This document shows, in pieces, positions 52,105-60,673 of a stretch of 64,000 bases of DNA (positions are counted from its first letter, which is position 1; every line of letters begins with the position of its first letter). The stretch lies in the NCBI RefSeq assembly GCF_000526215.1, contig NZ_JAFQ01000004.1, forward strand, positions 5,270,001 to 5,334,000. The letters are read 5' to 3'. This DNA is from Nocardia sp. BMG51109. GTDB taxonomy: Bacteria; Actinomycetota; Actinomycetes; Mycobacteriales; Mycobacteriaceae. Position numbers and translations under genes: made by a program. The notes beneath the pieces are model-generated. The model was not told where the DNA came from and did no database searches. It saw only the letters and a list, made by a program, of their open reading frames with translations.

Positions 52105-52973
52105 CGGCCTACCTTATCGGCTGCGATCAGCAGGTACTGGAAACTCCCCTCTCGATAGGCGCTCAGGAACGGCTTCTCCACGCCGGTGGCGAGTTCGGAG
52201 TGGGTGCGCAACTCCCAGTACGGGATGGTGGCCGCGGTCAGATCGGTGACGGAGATCGGGACCAGCCCGTTCGCGGCGAGCGCGCGGAAATATTCGCCGC
52301 GCGGATGGATCATGCAGCCGTAGTGGGCGTCGATCCAGCTCACCGCGGCCGAGCGGCCCCCGGTGACGTCGTTGGAGCAGCCGGTGATGCAGACGTAGCG
52401 CCCGCCCGGTTCCAGCACCCGCGCGAATTCGGCGAACAGATCCTGCAGTTCGACGTACATGGTCGTCTCGTTGGTCCAGAGGCCGCGCATGCTGCCCGCG
52501 TCGAAGCCGGTGTCGAGCATGTTGCGGAAATGGAAGCGCACCGAGTCGGTGACGCCGCGTTCGCGGGCCTGGTCGTTGGCGAACCCGGCCTGGTACTGCG
52601 AGATCGTCACGCCGTCCACCCGGCAGCCGAACCGCTGGTTGGCCATGATGCTGGTGCCGCCGCGGCCGCAGCCGGCGTCGAGCAGCCCGTCGCCGGGGCG
52701 GATATCGCCGAGGTGGTCGAGCAGCAGGTCGGCCTGCGCGGTTTCGAGGCGGTGCAGGTCGCGCACGATCCGGTCCTGCCGGGTCTCGGCCGGGCCCTCG
52801 AGCACCGACCAGTCGGGCTCGCCGATCCCGTAGTGGTGATGGTAGAGACCGTCCACCTCGCCGAGTTTGGTGTTGACCCGGTCGTCGTTGGGGTTGTTGT
52901 TCCAGTACTCGGCGACCGAGCGTTGGTAGTTGGTGCGCAGGACTCCATCGGTCTCGCGGTCGAGCATCGTCAT
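52101..52973 (-). CDS. geranyl diphosphate 2-C-methyltransferase
   Basis: 290 residues, SAM-dependent. It methylates C2 of geranyl diphosphate to 2-methyl-GPP, the first committed step to 2-methylisoborneol. SAM motif I is LLDAGCGRGG (97-106). The N-terminal YWNNNPNDDRVN and LYHHHYGIG segments and the later TNETTMYVELQDLF match the known GPP methyltransferases (SCO7701 type). Length is right for the family. It lies 97 bp after the cyclase gene, a gap containing a 14-bp tandem repeat, and overlaps idi. Confidence 0.95.
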   Translation of the reverse strand: MTMLDRETDGVLRTNYQRSVAEYWNNNPNDDRVNTKLGEVDGLYHHHYGIGEPDWSVLEGPAETRQDRIVRDLHRLETAQADLLLDHLGDIRPGDGLLDAGCGRGGTSIMANQRFGCRVDGVTISQYQAGFANDQARERGVTDSVRFHFRNMLDTGFDAGSMRGLWTNETTMYVELQDLFAEFARVLEPGGRYVCITGCSNDVTGGRSAAVSWIDAHYGCMIHPRGEYFRALAANGLVPISVTDLTAATIPYWELRTHSELATGVEKPFLSAYREGSFQYLLIAADKVGR

Positions 52974-53009
52974 CGCGGATCATCCTCTCGAACTTCGGTG
53001 GAACCCGGT

Positions 53010-53047
53010 CGTGGTGGGGATCTCGTGGTGGGGATCTCGTGGGGGAT
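53010..53047. repeat. 14-bp tandem repeat between cyclase and methyltransferase genes
   Basis: Two perfect copies of CGTGGTGGGGATCT (53010-53023, 53024-53037) and a partial third. Confidence 0.8.
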
Positions 53048-53070
53048 GAGGTATCGAAATGCGCTGAGCG

Positions 53071-54597
53071 TCAGCCTTTGTCGTGATAGCGGCGGCTGTC
53101 GGCATGCCAGGCGCGGTTACCGCCCTGCCAGGCCCACAGGCCGCCCAGGAAGCGCCGCAGTTCGGGGGAGCCGGCGGCCGCGAGCGGGGCCGCCTCCCGT
53201 TCGAAACGGTGCATCAGTTCGTCGTGGATCTCCGCCGTGCGGCGGACCGCCTCCCGCCGCGGGCAGTCCTCCTCGGCGGCCAGCACCGTCGGCAGGTTGA
53301 ATTCCCTTCCGCCGGAGAGGTCTTCGCGAGCCATCGAGTACAGGTCGTTGACCATCTGCGCGGCCAGGGCAGCGGTGGTGACCACGCGGCGCACCCGCGG
53401 GTCGGTGTACTCCGGCGCGGACAGCTCGTAGCCGCCGACCGCGTCGATCGGGGCCATGCACGGCAGGAAGCTGTGCGGCTGGCGATTGGTCAGGTACTCC
53501 CACACCGGCGGCATCCGCCCGGCCGTACGCCACCCGGCCTCCGCGCCGAGCGCGATGAACCAGCCGGCGATCTCGGTGCGCAGCCGCGCCAGCTGGGCCG
53601 GCGTGGCGTAGTGCGACAGATGCTCGAACGAGGTGCGGAAGGCGCGCAGGATCGGGTCCGCCTCCAGGGCGCATTCGAGCTGTGCCTGATATGCGGCCGG
53701 GAGATGGACGGGATCGATGGCGGCGGCGGCCAATTCGAGCCGCGGCCCCAGCTCCGCCTCGGCGCTGGACGGGGTGCCGTCGGGTGCGCGGTCGTCGGCG
53801 TCCTCCTCACAGTAGTAGTCGTCCACCGACCACTCCGAGACCGCGCACTTGGCCGCGGCCAGCAGCCGGTCCGGGTCGTCGCAGTCGGGGTGTGCCAGCA
53901 TGATCAGCCGCCCGAAGTCGGCCTTGCGCAGCTCGTCGAGCCTGCCCTCGTACAGCCCGATCGACTGGGCCCACAGGGTGATTCCCTCGTTCACCGCCTC
54001 GGCGAGGAGGGGGTCGTCGCGCACCGGCGGCGGACAGTACAGCGCCGGGATATCGCGCCGGGAGGCCGGTCGGCCCTGTCCGTCGCCGTCGCTGTCGGTC
54101 CGGGACACCGTGGTTCGGGACAGGGTCGGCCGGAGCGATGTCGTACCGAAACCGGTGGGACCCTGCGGAAATCGCCGGATTCCCGGCAGATCCGAGGGTT
54201 CGTCCGTGCCCTCCGGCCCCGGGTCCGGTACGACAGGTAATGCATCGGCCTGCGCAATAACGGGGCCGGCCTGTCCGGTGCCGCCGCCCCCATGCGCGGC
54301 GGCACCATCGGGTGGGTCGTCGTCCGGTGCGGGCGGTCTCGGCACGAAGGGCGCGCCGAGGCCGCGCGGGCCCAGCAGGCGGAACGGGACGGCGGCCCCG
54401 GTCATATCGCCCAACGGCGCCGAAACCGGTTCGGGCGCCGGTGTTTCGGAGGTATCGGGGATATCCGGTGCCGACGGTTCGTCCGCCGTCGGCAGCCGAG
54501 CCGGGGGAGCGTGGTCGAGGTTGGTCAGAAGCGCGGCGACGACGCCGGCCACCTCATCGGTGGCCGGCGGTGCCGCCGCGCGCGACAGCACCGACAT
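53071..54597 (-). CDS. 2-methylisoborneol synthase, family 2 encapsulin cargo terpene cyclase
   Basis: 508 residues. It cyclises 2-methyl-GPP to 2-methylisoborneol, the earthy odorant. The catalytic domain spans about 185-508: the acidic metal motif DDYYCEE (259-265) and the NSE triad NDLYSMARE (417-425) are intact. Residues 1-180 are Pro/Asp/Ala/Gly-rich and look disordered; in family 2 encapsulin systems such N-termini direct the cyclase into the shell. The region is longer than the short leaders of free terpene cyclases. It lies 13 bp after the shell gene, so the two are surely co-transcribed. Confidence 0.95.
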   Translation of the reverse strand: MSVLSRAAAPPATDEVAGVVAALLTNLDHAPPARLPTADEPSAPDIPDTSETPAPEPVSAPLGDMTGAAVPFRLLGPRGLGAPFVPRPPAPDDDPPDGAAAHGGGGTGQAGPVIAQADALPVVPDPGPEGTDEPSDLPGIRRFPQGPTGFGTTSLRPTLSRTTVSRTDSDGDGQGRPASRRDIPALYCPPPVRDDPLLAEAVNEGITLWAQSIGLYEGRLDELRKADFGRLIMLAHPDCDDPDRLLAAAKCAVSEWSVDDYYCEEDADDRAPDGTPSSAEAELGPRLELAAAAIDPVHLPAAYQAQLECALEADPILRAFRTSFEHLSHYATPAQLARLRTEIAGWFIALGAEAGWRTAGRMPPVWEYLTNRQPHSFLPCMAPIDAVGGYELSAPEYTDPRVRRVVTTAALAAQMVNDLYSMAREDLSGGREFNLPTVLAAEEDCPRREAVRRTAEIHDELMHRFEREAAPLAAAGSPELRRFLGGLWAWQGGNRAWHADSRRYHDKG

Positions 54598-54610
54598 GGC
54601 TGCTCCCCCG

Positions 54611-56017
54611 TCAATCGCTCTGCCGGGCGACCGAGACGTCGTCGAGAATGCCCAGCGCGTCGGGGACCAGCACCGCCGCCGAGTAGTAGCAGCTGACCAG
54701 GTAGGAGATGATCGACTGGTCGTCGATGCCCTTGAACCGCACGTTCAGGCCGGGTTCGTACTCGTCGGGGATGCCGGTCTGGTGCAGGCCGACGACGCCC
54801 TGGTCCTTCTCGCCCGTGCGCATGGCCAGGATCGAGGTGGTCTGGGTGCCGCTGACCGGGAGCTTGCCGCACGGGAAGATCGGTACCCCGCGCCATCCCG
54901 GGACGCGGTGGCCGTCGACGTCCACCGGGTCGGGGTAGATGCCGAGCCTGGTGCATTCGCGACCGAAGGCGGCGATCGCTTTGGGGTGTGCCAGAAACAG
55001 TTTCGTGCTGCGCCGCATGCTCAGCAGCTCGTCCATGTCGTCGGGCGTCGGCGGGCCCGATTCGGTGGAGATGCGCTGCTTCGGATCGCAGTTGCGCAGC
55101 AGCCCGAACTCGGGGTTGTTCACCAGGTCGTTCTCGCGGCGCTCGTAGAGGGCCTCGATGGTCAGGCGCAGCTGCTGCTCGATCTGGTTGTGCGGCTCGT
55201 TGAACAGGTCCGCGACGCGGGTGTGCACGCGCAGCACGGTCTGCGCCAGGCCGAGTTCGTACTCGCGCGGGCTGATGTCGTAATCGACGAAGGTGCCGTC
55301 GAGCAGCGGTTCGCCCGCGTGCCCGGAGGAGATCTCGATATTCGCCTCGCCGTGCTTGTTCTGCGGCCGCGAGGAGGCGTCGGCGAAGCGCGCCAGCTGT
55401 TCGCGCAGTGCGGGGATGTCGTCGAGGGCGCGCTCGAGGGCGGCCCGGGGCAGGGCCAGCAGCGTGGTGCTGGTGATCGTGGTGAGCGTGACCGGCCAGA
55501 TGGCGTCGCGGTCGGTGAGGATGTCCTCGCCGAAATACGATCCGCCGGACAGTATTCCGAGCCGGGTGGTCTCGCCGTATTCGCCGGTGCCGATCTTGCT
55601 CAGCTTGCCGTGCACGATCAGCAGCAGCTGATCCACCGGGTTGCCGAACTCGGTGACGACGGTGCCCGGCTCGAGTTCGCGCTGCTCGAACTGCTGCGCC
55701 AGCGCGCCGAGTACCTCCTCGTCCTCGAAGGTGCGCAGCGGCGGGAGTTCCCGCAGTTCGGTCGGGATGATCCGGGCCTGCCCGCCGTCGACGGTGAATT
55801 CGACCTCGCCGTTGCCGACGGTGTGTGTCAGGCGCCGGTTGACGCGATAGATACCGCCGTGCACCTGCACCCACGGCAGCGCGCGGGTCAGCCACCGGGA
55901 GCTGATGCCCTGCATCTGCGGTTCGGATTTGGTGGTGTGGGCGAGTTTGTGGGCGGCGGTGGTGGACAGGCTCTTCTGTGCGTGGTTCTCGGCCTGAGCC
56001 GGGAGTTCGATGGTCAT
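54611..56017 (-). CDS. family 2B encapsulin shell protein with cyclic-nucleotide-binding domain
   Basis: 468 residues, EshA/SCO7699-like. The N-arm ([20 protein letters not shown] part) and the C-terminal part form the HK97-type shell fold. A cNMP-binding domain is inserted at about 95-215 ([20 protein letters not shown]..., then [14 protein letters not shown]). The phosphate-cassette FGE is kept (162-164), but the usual Arg-x-Ala that follows reads WPVT (174-177), so nucleotide affinity is doubtful. The shell should assemble into a compartment holding the cyclase. It is the first gene of the operon; ATG 56017 follows GAGGTGAGG. Confidence 0.93.
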   Translation of the reverse strand: MTIELPAQAENHAQKSLSTTAAHKLAHTTKSEPQMQGISSRWLTRALPWVQVHGGIYRVNRRLTHTVGNGEVEFTVDGGQARIIPTELRELPPLRTFEDEEVLGALAQQFEQRELEPGTVVTEFGNPVDQLLLIVHGKLSKIGTGEYGETTRLGILSGGSYFGEDILTDRDAIWPVTLTTITSTTLLALPRAALERALDDIPALREQLARFADASSRPQNKHGEANIEISSGHAGEPLLDGTFVDYDISPREYELGLAQTVLRVHTRVADLFNEPHNQIEQQLRLTIEALYERRENDLVNNPEFGLLRNCDPKQRISTESGPPTPDDMDELLSMRRSTKLFLAHPKAIAAFGRECTRLGIYPDPVDVDGHRVPGWRGVPIFPCGKLPVSGTQTTSILAMRTGEKDQGVVGLHQTGIPDEYEPGLNVRFKGIDDQSIISYLVSCYYSAAVLVPDALGILDDVSVARQSD

Positions 56018-56464
56018 GCTGTGGTCCTCACCTCGTTCTTGTCCACCGCGATGGCGCTGGTGGTTCAGGCAGGGTTGTACGGCAGGCGGGAGCAGCCTGC
56101 GTCAACGTGAGACTCGGATGAATTGGTATGCGCGACAGTGCGTTACAGCACACTCATAGTAAATGCGGGTGGCGCCGCCGCGCCACCCAATGAACCGAAC
56201 GGATCTCAAAAATCCTTGCGCCGTAACGATTTGGAATCTCCTGTCCGCGAGAGCAACCCACGACGCCTCGGCAACGAACGCCCTGCGCGTGTTTCATGGC
56301 CCGGGCGAGTCGGGGATTCGAGCACCGCTCCGGCAACGCCATGGCGCACCTTCCGTTACCGATCGGCCCGGCTCGGCCGCCGCGAAGTAGGCTGATGATG
56401 TGGCAAGCTCATCCGGACAGGCAGGAGTCCGTGATGTACGTCACATCGAGGGCGAGGGCTGGGA
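56018..56464. promoter_or_regulatory. divergent control region of the encapsulin operon and the acyl-CoA-synthetase fusion
   Basis: 447 bp without a gene and relatively AT-rich at 56130-56170. For the minus-strand operon a partial dyad GTGC-GTTACA-GCAC lies near 56140-56155. For the plus gene TAGGCT (56388-56393) could be a -10 box. Confidence 0.45.
56430..56445. promoter_or_regulatory. CRP/GlxR-type binding site
   Basis: CGTGATGTACGTCACA fits GTGA-N6-TCAC with the central TA of GlxR sites; only the first base differs from TGTGANNTANNTCACA, and C is allowed there in mycobacterial CRP sites. It lies 20 bp before the fusion-gene start. Confidence 0.65.
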
Positions 56465-59400
56465 GTGACCGTGAAGTTCGATACGAGGTTCGTCACGGAG
56501 CCGGTGCAGCGGTTGATGGCGACCGCGCAGAACGGGCTCGAGGTGATCCGTTTCGGTGGGCTGACACAGGACGAAGAGGCGTCGCCGTACGAGGTCACCG
56601 AGCGTAAGCGAATGTATCGGCTGCGCCATTACTTCCCCGACGAGTACTTCCCCGACGAGGTCACCCCCGCGCCCGAACCGGGTGGTGAGCCCGATGTTTC
56701 CGGCGGACCACACGGCCCCGGCGAGGGGGAGTTCCGGGAGGCCCGGCCGGTGGTGCTGCTGGTGCCGCCCCTGATGGTGAATGCCGACATCTACGACGTC
56801 AATGCCGACGGTGGCGCGGTGGGCATTCTGCACCGCGCCGGAATAGATTGCTGGGTCATCGATTTCGGCTCACCGGCGAGCGAGGAGGGCGGCTGGCAGC
56901 GCGATCTCGCCGACCATGTGCTGGCCCTGGACAGCGCCCTGGACACGATCACCGAGCTGACCGGCCGCGGCGTGCACCTGATGGGCTATTCGCAGGGCGG
57001 CATGTTCGCCTACCAGACCGCCGCCTATCGCTACGGCAAGGGCATCGACAGCATCGTCACCTTCGGCAGCCCCGTCGACATCGTGGCCGGGCTGCCGTTC
57101 GGCCTGCCGCACGACCTGGTGTCCGACCTCGCCGATTTCGTCGCCGACCACGTGCTGAACCGGCTGCCGATCACCGACTCGATGGTGCGGGTCGGCTTCC
57201 AGCTGCTCGATCCGGTCAAGACCGCCAAGGCCCGCGTCGACTTCCTGCGCCAGCTGCACGACCGGGAGGCGCTGCTGCCGCGGGAGCGCCAGCGCCGATT
57301 CCTGGAGCGCGACGGCTGGGTCGGCTACGCCGGTCCGGCGGCCGCCGATCTGCTCAAGCAGTTCGTGGCGCACAACCGGATGATGCTGGGCGGGTTCGTG
57401 ATTCGCGATCATCCGGTGTCCCTGGCCGAGCTGAGGTGCCCGATCCTGGCCTTCGTGGGCGAGGTGGACGACATCGGCCAGCCGGCCGCGGTGCGCGGCA
57501 TCGTGCGGGCCGCCCCGAACGCGGAGGTGTACGAGGCCACCGTGGTGGCCGGGCATTTCGGACTGGTGGCCGGTTCGGTGGCGACCCAGCAGACCTGGCC
57601 GCTCGTGCGGGACTGGGTGCACTGGTTCGCCGGCGGCGGTGCGCTGCCCGACCGGATCACCCCGATGCGCGAACAGGGTGCCGCCAACCGCCCGCGCACG
57701 GTGGCGACCAGGGTCGTGCACACCGCAGCCTCCCTCGCCGAGGCGGGCGCCGGGCTCGGCGCGGCGCTGGGCAGCATCGCGAGCAGCACGCTGCGCGGCT
57801 CGATGGAACTGACGGGGGAGGCGGTGCGGACGCTGCCGCGCCTGACCCGGCTGGGCATGATCCAGCCGCACACCCGGATCTCGCTGGGCCGCCTGCTCGC
57901 CGAACAGGCGCGCCGGGCGCCGCTGCGGGAATGCTTCCTGTTCGACGACCGCGTGCACACCAACGCCGCGGTGAACGTGCGCATCGACAACGTGGTGCGC
58001 GGGCTGATCTCGGCCGGGGTGCGGCCGGCCGCCCGGGTCGGCGTGCTGATGGAGACCAGGCCGAGCGCCTTGGCCGCGGTCGCCGCGCTGTCGCGGCTGG
58101 GCGCGGTGGCGGTGTTGCTGGCCCCGGGCAGCGAATTGCGCCGCGCGGTCGAGCTGACCGGCATCACGACGATCGTCTCCGATCCGGAGAACCTGCGTGA
58201 CGCGGCGGCGACCGGAACGCGGATCCTGGTGCTGGGCGGCGGCGATGCGCGCGGGCTGGACGTGCCGCTCGGATCCGAGGTGATCGATCTCGAGCAGATC
58301 GATCCGTCGCGGGTGGTGCTGCCGGGCTGGTTCCGCCCGGATCCGGGCCTGGCGCGGGAGCTGGCGTTCGTGCTCGTGACGGGCACCGGCGACAAGCTGG
58401 ACATCAAGTACATCACCAACCACCGCTGGTCGGTGTCGGCGTTCGGCACGGCCGGCTCCGCCGACCTGGGCCGCCAGGACACGGTGTATTGCCTGGCGCC
58501 CCTGCATCATTCGTCGGGCCTGCTGGTGAGCCTGGGCGGCGCGGTCGCCGGCGGCAGCCGGATCGCGCTGGCCCGGTCGCTGGATCCGGCGCGATTCACC
58601 GAGGAGGTGCACCGCTACGGGGTCACCGTCGTCACCTACACCTGGACGATGATGCGCGACATCCTCGACGCCGACACCTTCCCGCACGGGCACCCGCATC
58701 CGATCCGGCTGTTCATCGGCTCCGGCATGCCGGCCGGGCTGTGGCGGCGGACCACCGAGAAGTTCGCTCCCGCACGGGTTCTGGAGTTCTACGCGTCCAT
58801 CGAGGGCGACGTGGTGCTGGCGAATGTGGCGGGCGCCAAGGTGGGCAGCAAGGGACGGCCGGTGCCGGGCACCGCCCGGGTCGAGCTGGTGTCCTACGAT
58901 TCCGAGACCGGCGAGATCAGCACCGACGCACAGGGTTTCGCGCGCCGCGCCGCCGACAACGAGGTGGGCCTGCTGCTCGGCCGGGCGGCCGACCGGGTGG
59001 ACGTCTCGCAGGGCGGCCTGCGCGGTGTGTTCGCCCCCGGTGACGCGTGGATGCCGACGGAGAATCTGTTCCGCCGCGACGCCGACGGCGACTACTGGCT
59101 GATGGACCGCCGCGACACGGTCATCCGGACGGCGCGCGGCCCGGTGTACACCCAGCCCGTCGTGGACGCCCTCAACGACCTCACGGCCGTCGACCTGGAG
59201 GTGGCCTTCGCCCTGTCCACGGAGGCGGCGGACGGCGAAAGGCACAGGGCCGGCCGCACTCTCGCCGTCGCCGCGGTCAGTGTCCGCCCGGGCCACCGGC
59301 TGGAGCCGAAGGACGTCACCGAGGGCCTGCGCGTCCTGGACCCGGATCGCCGCCCCGACCTGATCTACGTCGTCGACGAGATCCCCCGCAGCTCCACCTA

Positions 59401-59530
59401 CCGCCCGTCCACCCGCGCCGTGCAGGCGTCGGTCCGCCTCGAGCCCGGCGAGAACACCTGGTACCTCGACCGCACCACCGATACCTACGAGGTGCTGACC
59501 GCCGACGCCCTGGCAGCCCTGCTGGCCTGA
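56465..59530 (+). CDS. bifunctional alpha/beta hydrolase-acyl-CoA synthetase-like protein (Rv1683-like)
   Basis: 1021 residues. The N-half (about 90-395) is a PhaC/lipase-like hydrolase: nucleophile Ser176 in GYSQGG and catalytic His in VVAGHFG. The C-half (about 480-1015) is an ANL adenylating-enzyme fold, but its core motifs are altered: the usual TSGTTGxPK reads VTGTGDKLDIKY, and the C-terminal catalytic Lys region reads SSTYRPSTR. So acyl-activation is uncertain. The architecture matches M. tuberculosis Rv1683, linked to triacylglycerol metabolism. A 15-bp duplication (56630-56659) doubles the peptide YFPDE. The start is GTG 56465. Confidence 0.9.
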   Translation: MTVKFDTRFVTEPVQRLMATAQNGLEVIRFGGLTQDEEASPYEVTERKRMYRLRHYFPDEYFPDEVTPAPEPGGEPDVSGGPHGPGEGEFREARPVVLLVPPLMVNADIYDVNADGGAVGILHRAGIDCWVIDFGSPASEEGGWQRDLADHVLALDSALDTITELTGRGVHLMGYSQGGMFAYQTAAYRYGKGIDSIVTFGSPVDIVAGLPFGLPHDLVSDLADFVADHVLNRLPITDSMVRVGFQLLDPVKTAKARVDFLRQLHDREALLPRERQRRFLERDGWVGYAGPAAADLLKQFVAHNRMMLGGFVIRDHPVSLAELRCPILAFVGEVDDIGQPAAVRGIVRAAPNAEVYEATVVAGHFGLVAGSVATQQTWPLVRDWVHWFAGGGALPDRITPMREQGAANRPRTVATRVVHTAASLAEAGAGLGAALGSIASSTLRGSMELTGEAVRTLPRLTRLGMIQPHTRISLGRLLAEQARRAPLRECFLFDDRVHTNAAVNVRIDNVVRGLISAGVRPAARVGVLMETRPSALAAVAALSRLGAVAVLLAPGSELRRAVELTGITTIVSDPENLRDAAATGTRILVLGGGDARGLDVPLGSEVIDLEQIDPSRVVLPGWFRPDPGLARELAFVLVTGTGDKLDIKYITNHRWSVSAFGTAGSADLGRQDTVYCLAPLHHSSGLLVSLGGAVAGGSRIALARSLDPARFTEEVHRYGVTVVTYTWTMMRDILDADTFPHGHPHPIRLFIGSGMPAGLWRRTTEKFAPARVLEFYASIEGDVVLANVAGAKVGSKGRPVPGTARVELVSYDSETGEISTDAQGFARRAADNEVGLLLGRAADRVDVSQGGLRGVFAPGDAWMPTENLFRRDADGDYWLMDRRDTVIRTARGPVYTQPVVDALNDLTAVDLEVAFALSTEAADGERHRAGRTLAVAAVSVRPGHRLEPKDVTEGLRVLDPDRRPDLIYVVDEIPRSSTYRPSTRAVQASVRLEPGENTWYLDRTTDTYEVLTADALAALLA

Positions 59531-59536
59531 CGCGGA

Positions 59537-60673
59537 TCAGACCCGGAAATCGGTGACGGCGTCGATGACCCGCGCGACCTGGGCGTCGCTGAGGTCCGGC
59601 CAGAGGGGCAGCCGCACCAGCGTGCCGGCGAATTCGGCGGTGCGCGTGCACGGATGGGGAGTGCGGCCGAGTTTCAGGCCCGCCGGGCTGGAGTCCAGCG
59701 GAACGTAGTGGAACGGGGCCGAGATGCCCTGGGCGCGTAGGTGGTCGATGAGATCGTCGCGGTGGCGCTCGGTCGGCGTGCGCAGGTAGTACAGGTGCGC
59801 GGTGTGCTCGCGGTCGGTGGGCACCTGCATCAGGCGCACGTCGTTGCGGCGCGCCCAGTCCGGCAGCGCGGCCGCGTAGGCGTTCCAGGCCCGGAACCGG
59901 CCGGCCTGGATGGTGTCGAAGTCGGCGAGCTGCGCGTCCAGCACCGCCGCGTTCAGCTCGCTGGGCAGATAGCTGGAACCGATGTCCTGCCAGGAGTACT
60001 TGTCGACCGCGCCGCGCAGGAACCGGGCCCGGTCGGTCCCCTTCTCCCGGATGATCTCGGCGCGCCCCATCAGGATCTCGTCGGTGAGCAGCACCGCGCC
60101 GCCCTCGCCGCAGTGCACGTTCTTGGTGTCGTGGAAGCTGAGCGCGCCGACGGTGCCGATACTGCCCAGCGGCCGGCCGCGCCAGCTGCCGCCGAGCCCG
60201 TGCGCGTTGTCCTCGATCAGCGCCAGGCCGTGCGCGTCGGCCAGCGCGAGCAGCCGGTCCATCTCGGCGGCCACCCCGCCGTAGTGGATCACCATGATCG
60301 CCTTGGTGCGCTCGGTGATCGCCGCCGCCACCGAATCGGCGTCCAGGTTGCCGCGCTCGTCGATATCGGCGAAGACGCAGGTGGCCCCGCGCAGCGCCAT
60401 CGCCGTCGCGGTCGAGGTGAACGCGAAGCTCGGCACGATCACCTCGTCGTCGGGGCCGAGTTCCAGCAGCAGCCCGGCCATTTCCAGCGCATGCGTGCAC
60501 GAGGTGGTCAGCAGCGCGTGCGGGGCACCGGTGATGTGCTTCAGCCTGGCCGTGGCGGCGGCGGTGAACGGCCCGTCGCCGTGGCTGTGGTCCGACGACA
60601 GCACGGCCTCGAGATTGGCCAGTTCGCGCGCGGCGCGGTAGGGCCGGCTGAAGATGATGCGGTCAGTGCTCAC
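59537..60673 (-). CDS. DegT/WecE-family sugar aminotransferase
   Basis: 378 residues of PLP-dependent aminotransferase, most like dTDP-4-keto-6-deoxyglucose/galactose transaminase (WecE/RffA, 376 residues). The cofactor lysine K184 is in SFHDTKNVHCGEGG, and IEDNAHGLGG binds the ring. GTG 60673 gives family length; an in-frame ATG at 60793 lies deep in the upstream gene. The start overlaps the glycosyltransferase gene by 11 bp, so the two are coupled. It is likely to make an amino-deoxy sugar for a surface glycan. Only 6 bp separate it from the convergent fusion gene. Confidence 0.9.
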   Translation of the reverse strand: MSTDRIIFSRPYRAARELANLEAVLSSDHSHGDGPFTAAATARLKHITGAPHALLTTSCTHALEMAGLLLELGPDDEVIVPSFAFTSTATAMALRGATCVFADIDERGNLDADSVAAAITERTKAIMVIHYGGVAAEMDRLLALADAHGLALIEDNAHGLGGSWRGRPLGSIGTVGALSFHDTKNVHCGEGGAVLLTDEILMGRAEIIREKGTDRARFLRGAVDKYSWQDIGSSYLPSELNAAVLDAQLADFDTIQAGRFRAWNAYAAALPDWARRNDVRLMQVPTDREHTAHLYYLRTPTERHRDDLIDHLRAQGISAPFHYVPLDSSPAGLKLGRTPHPCTRTAEFAGTLVRLPLWPDLSDAQVARVIDAVTDFRV

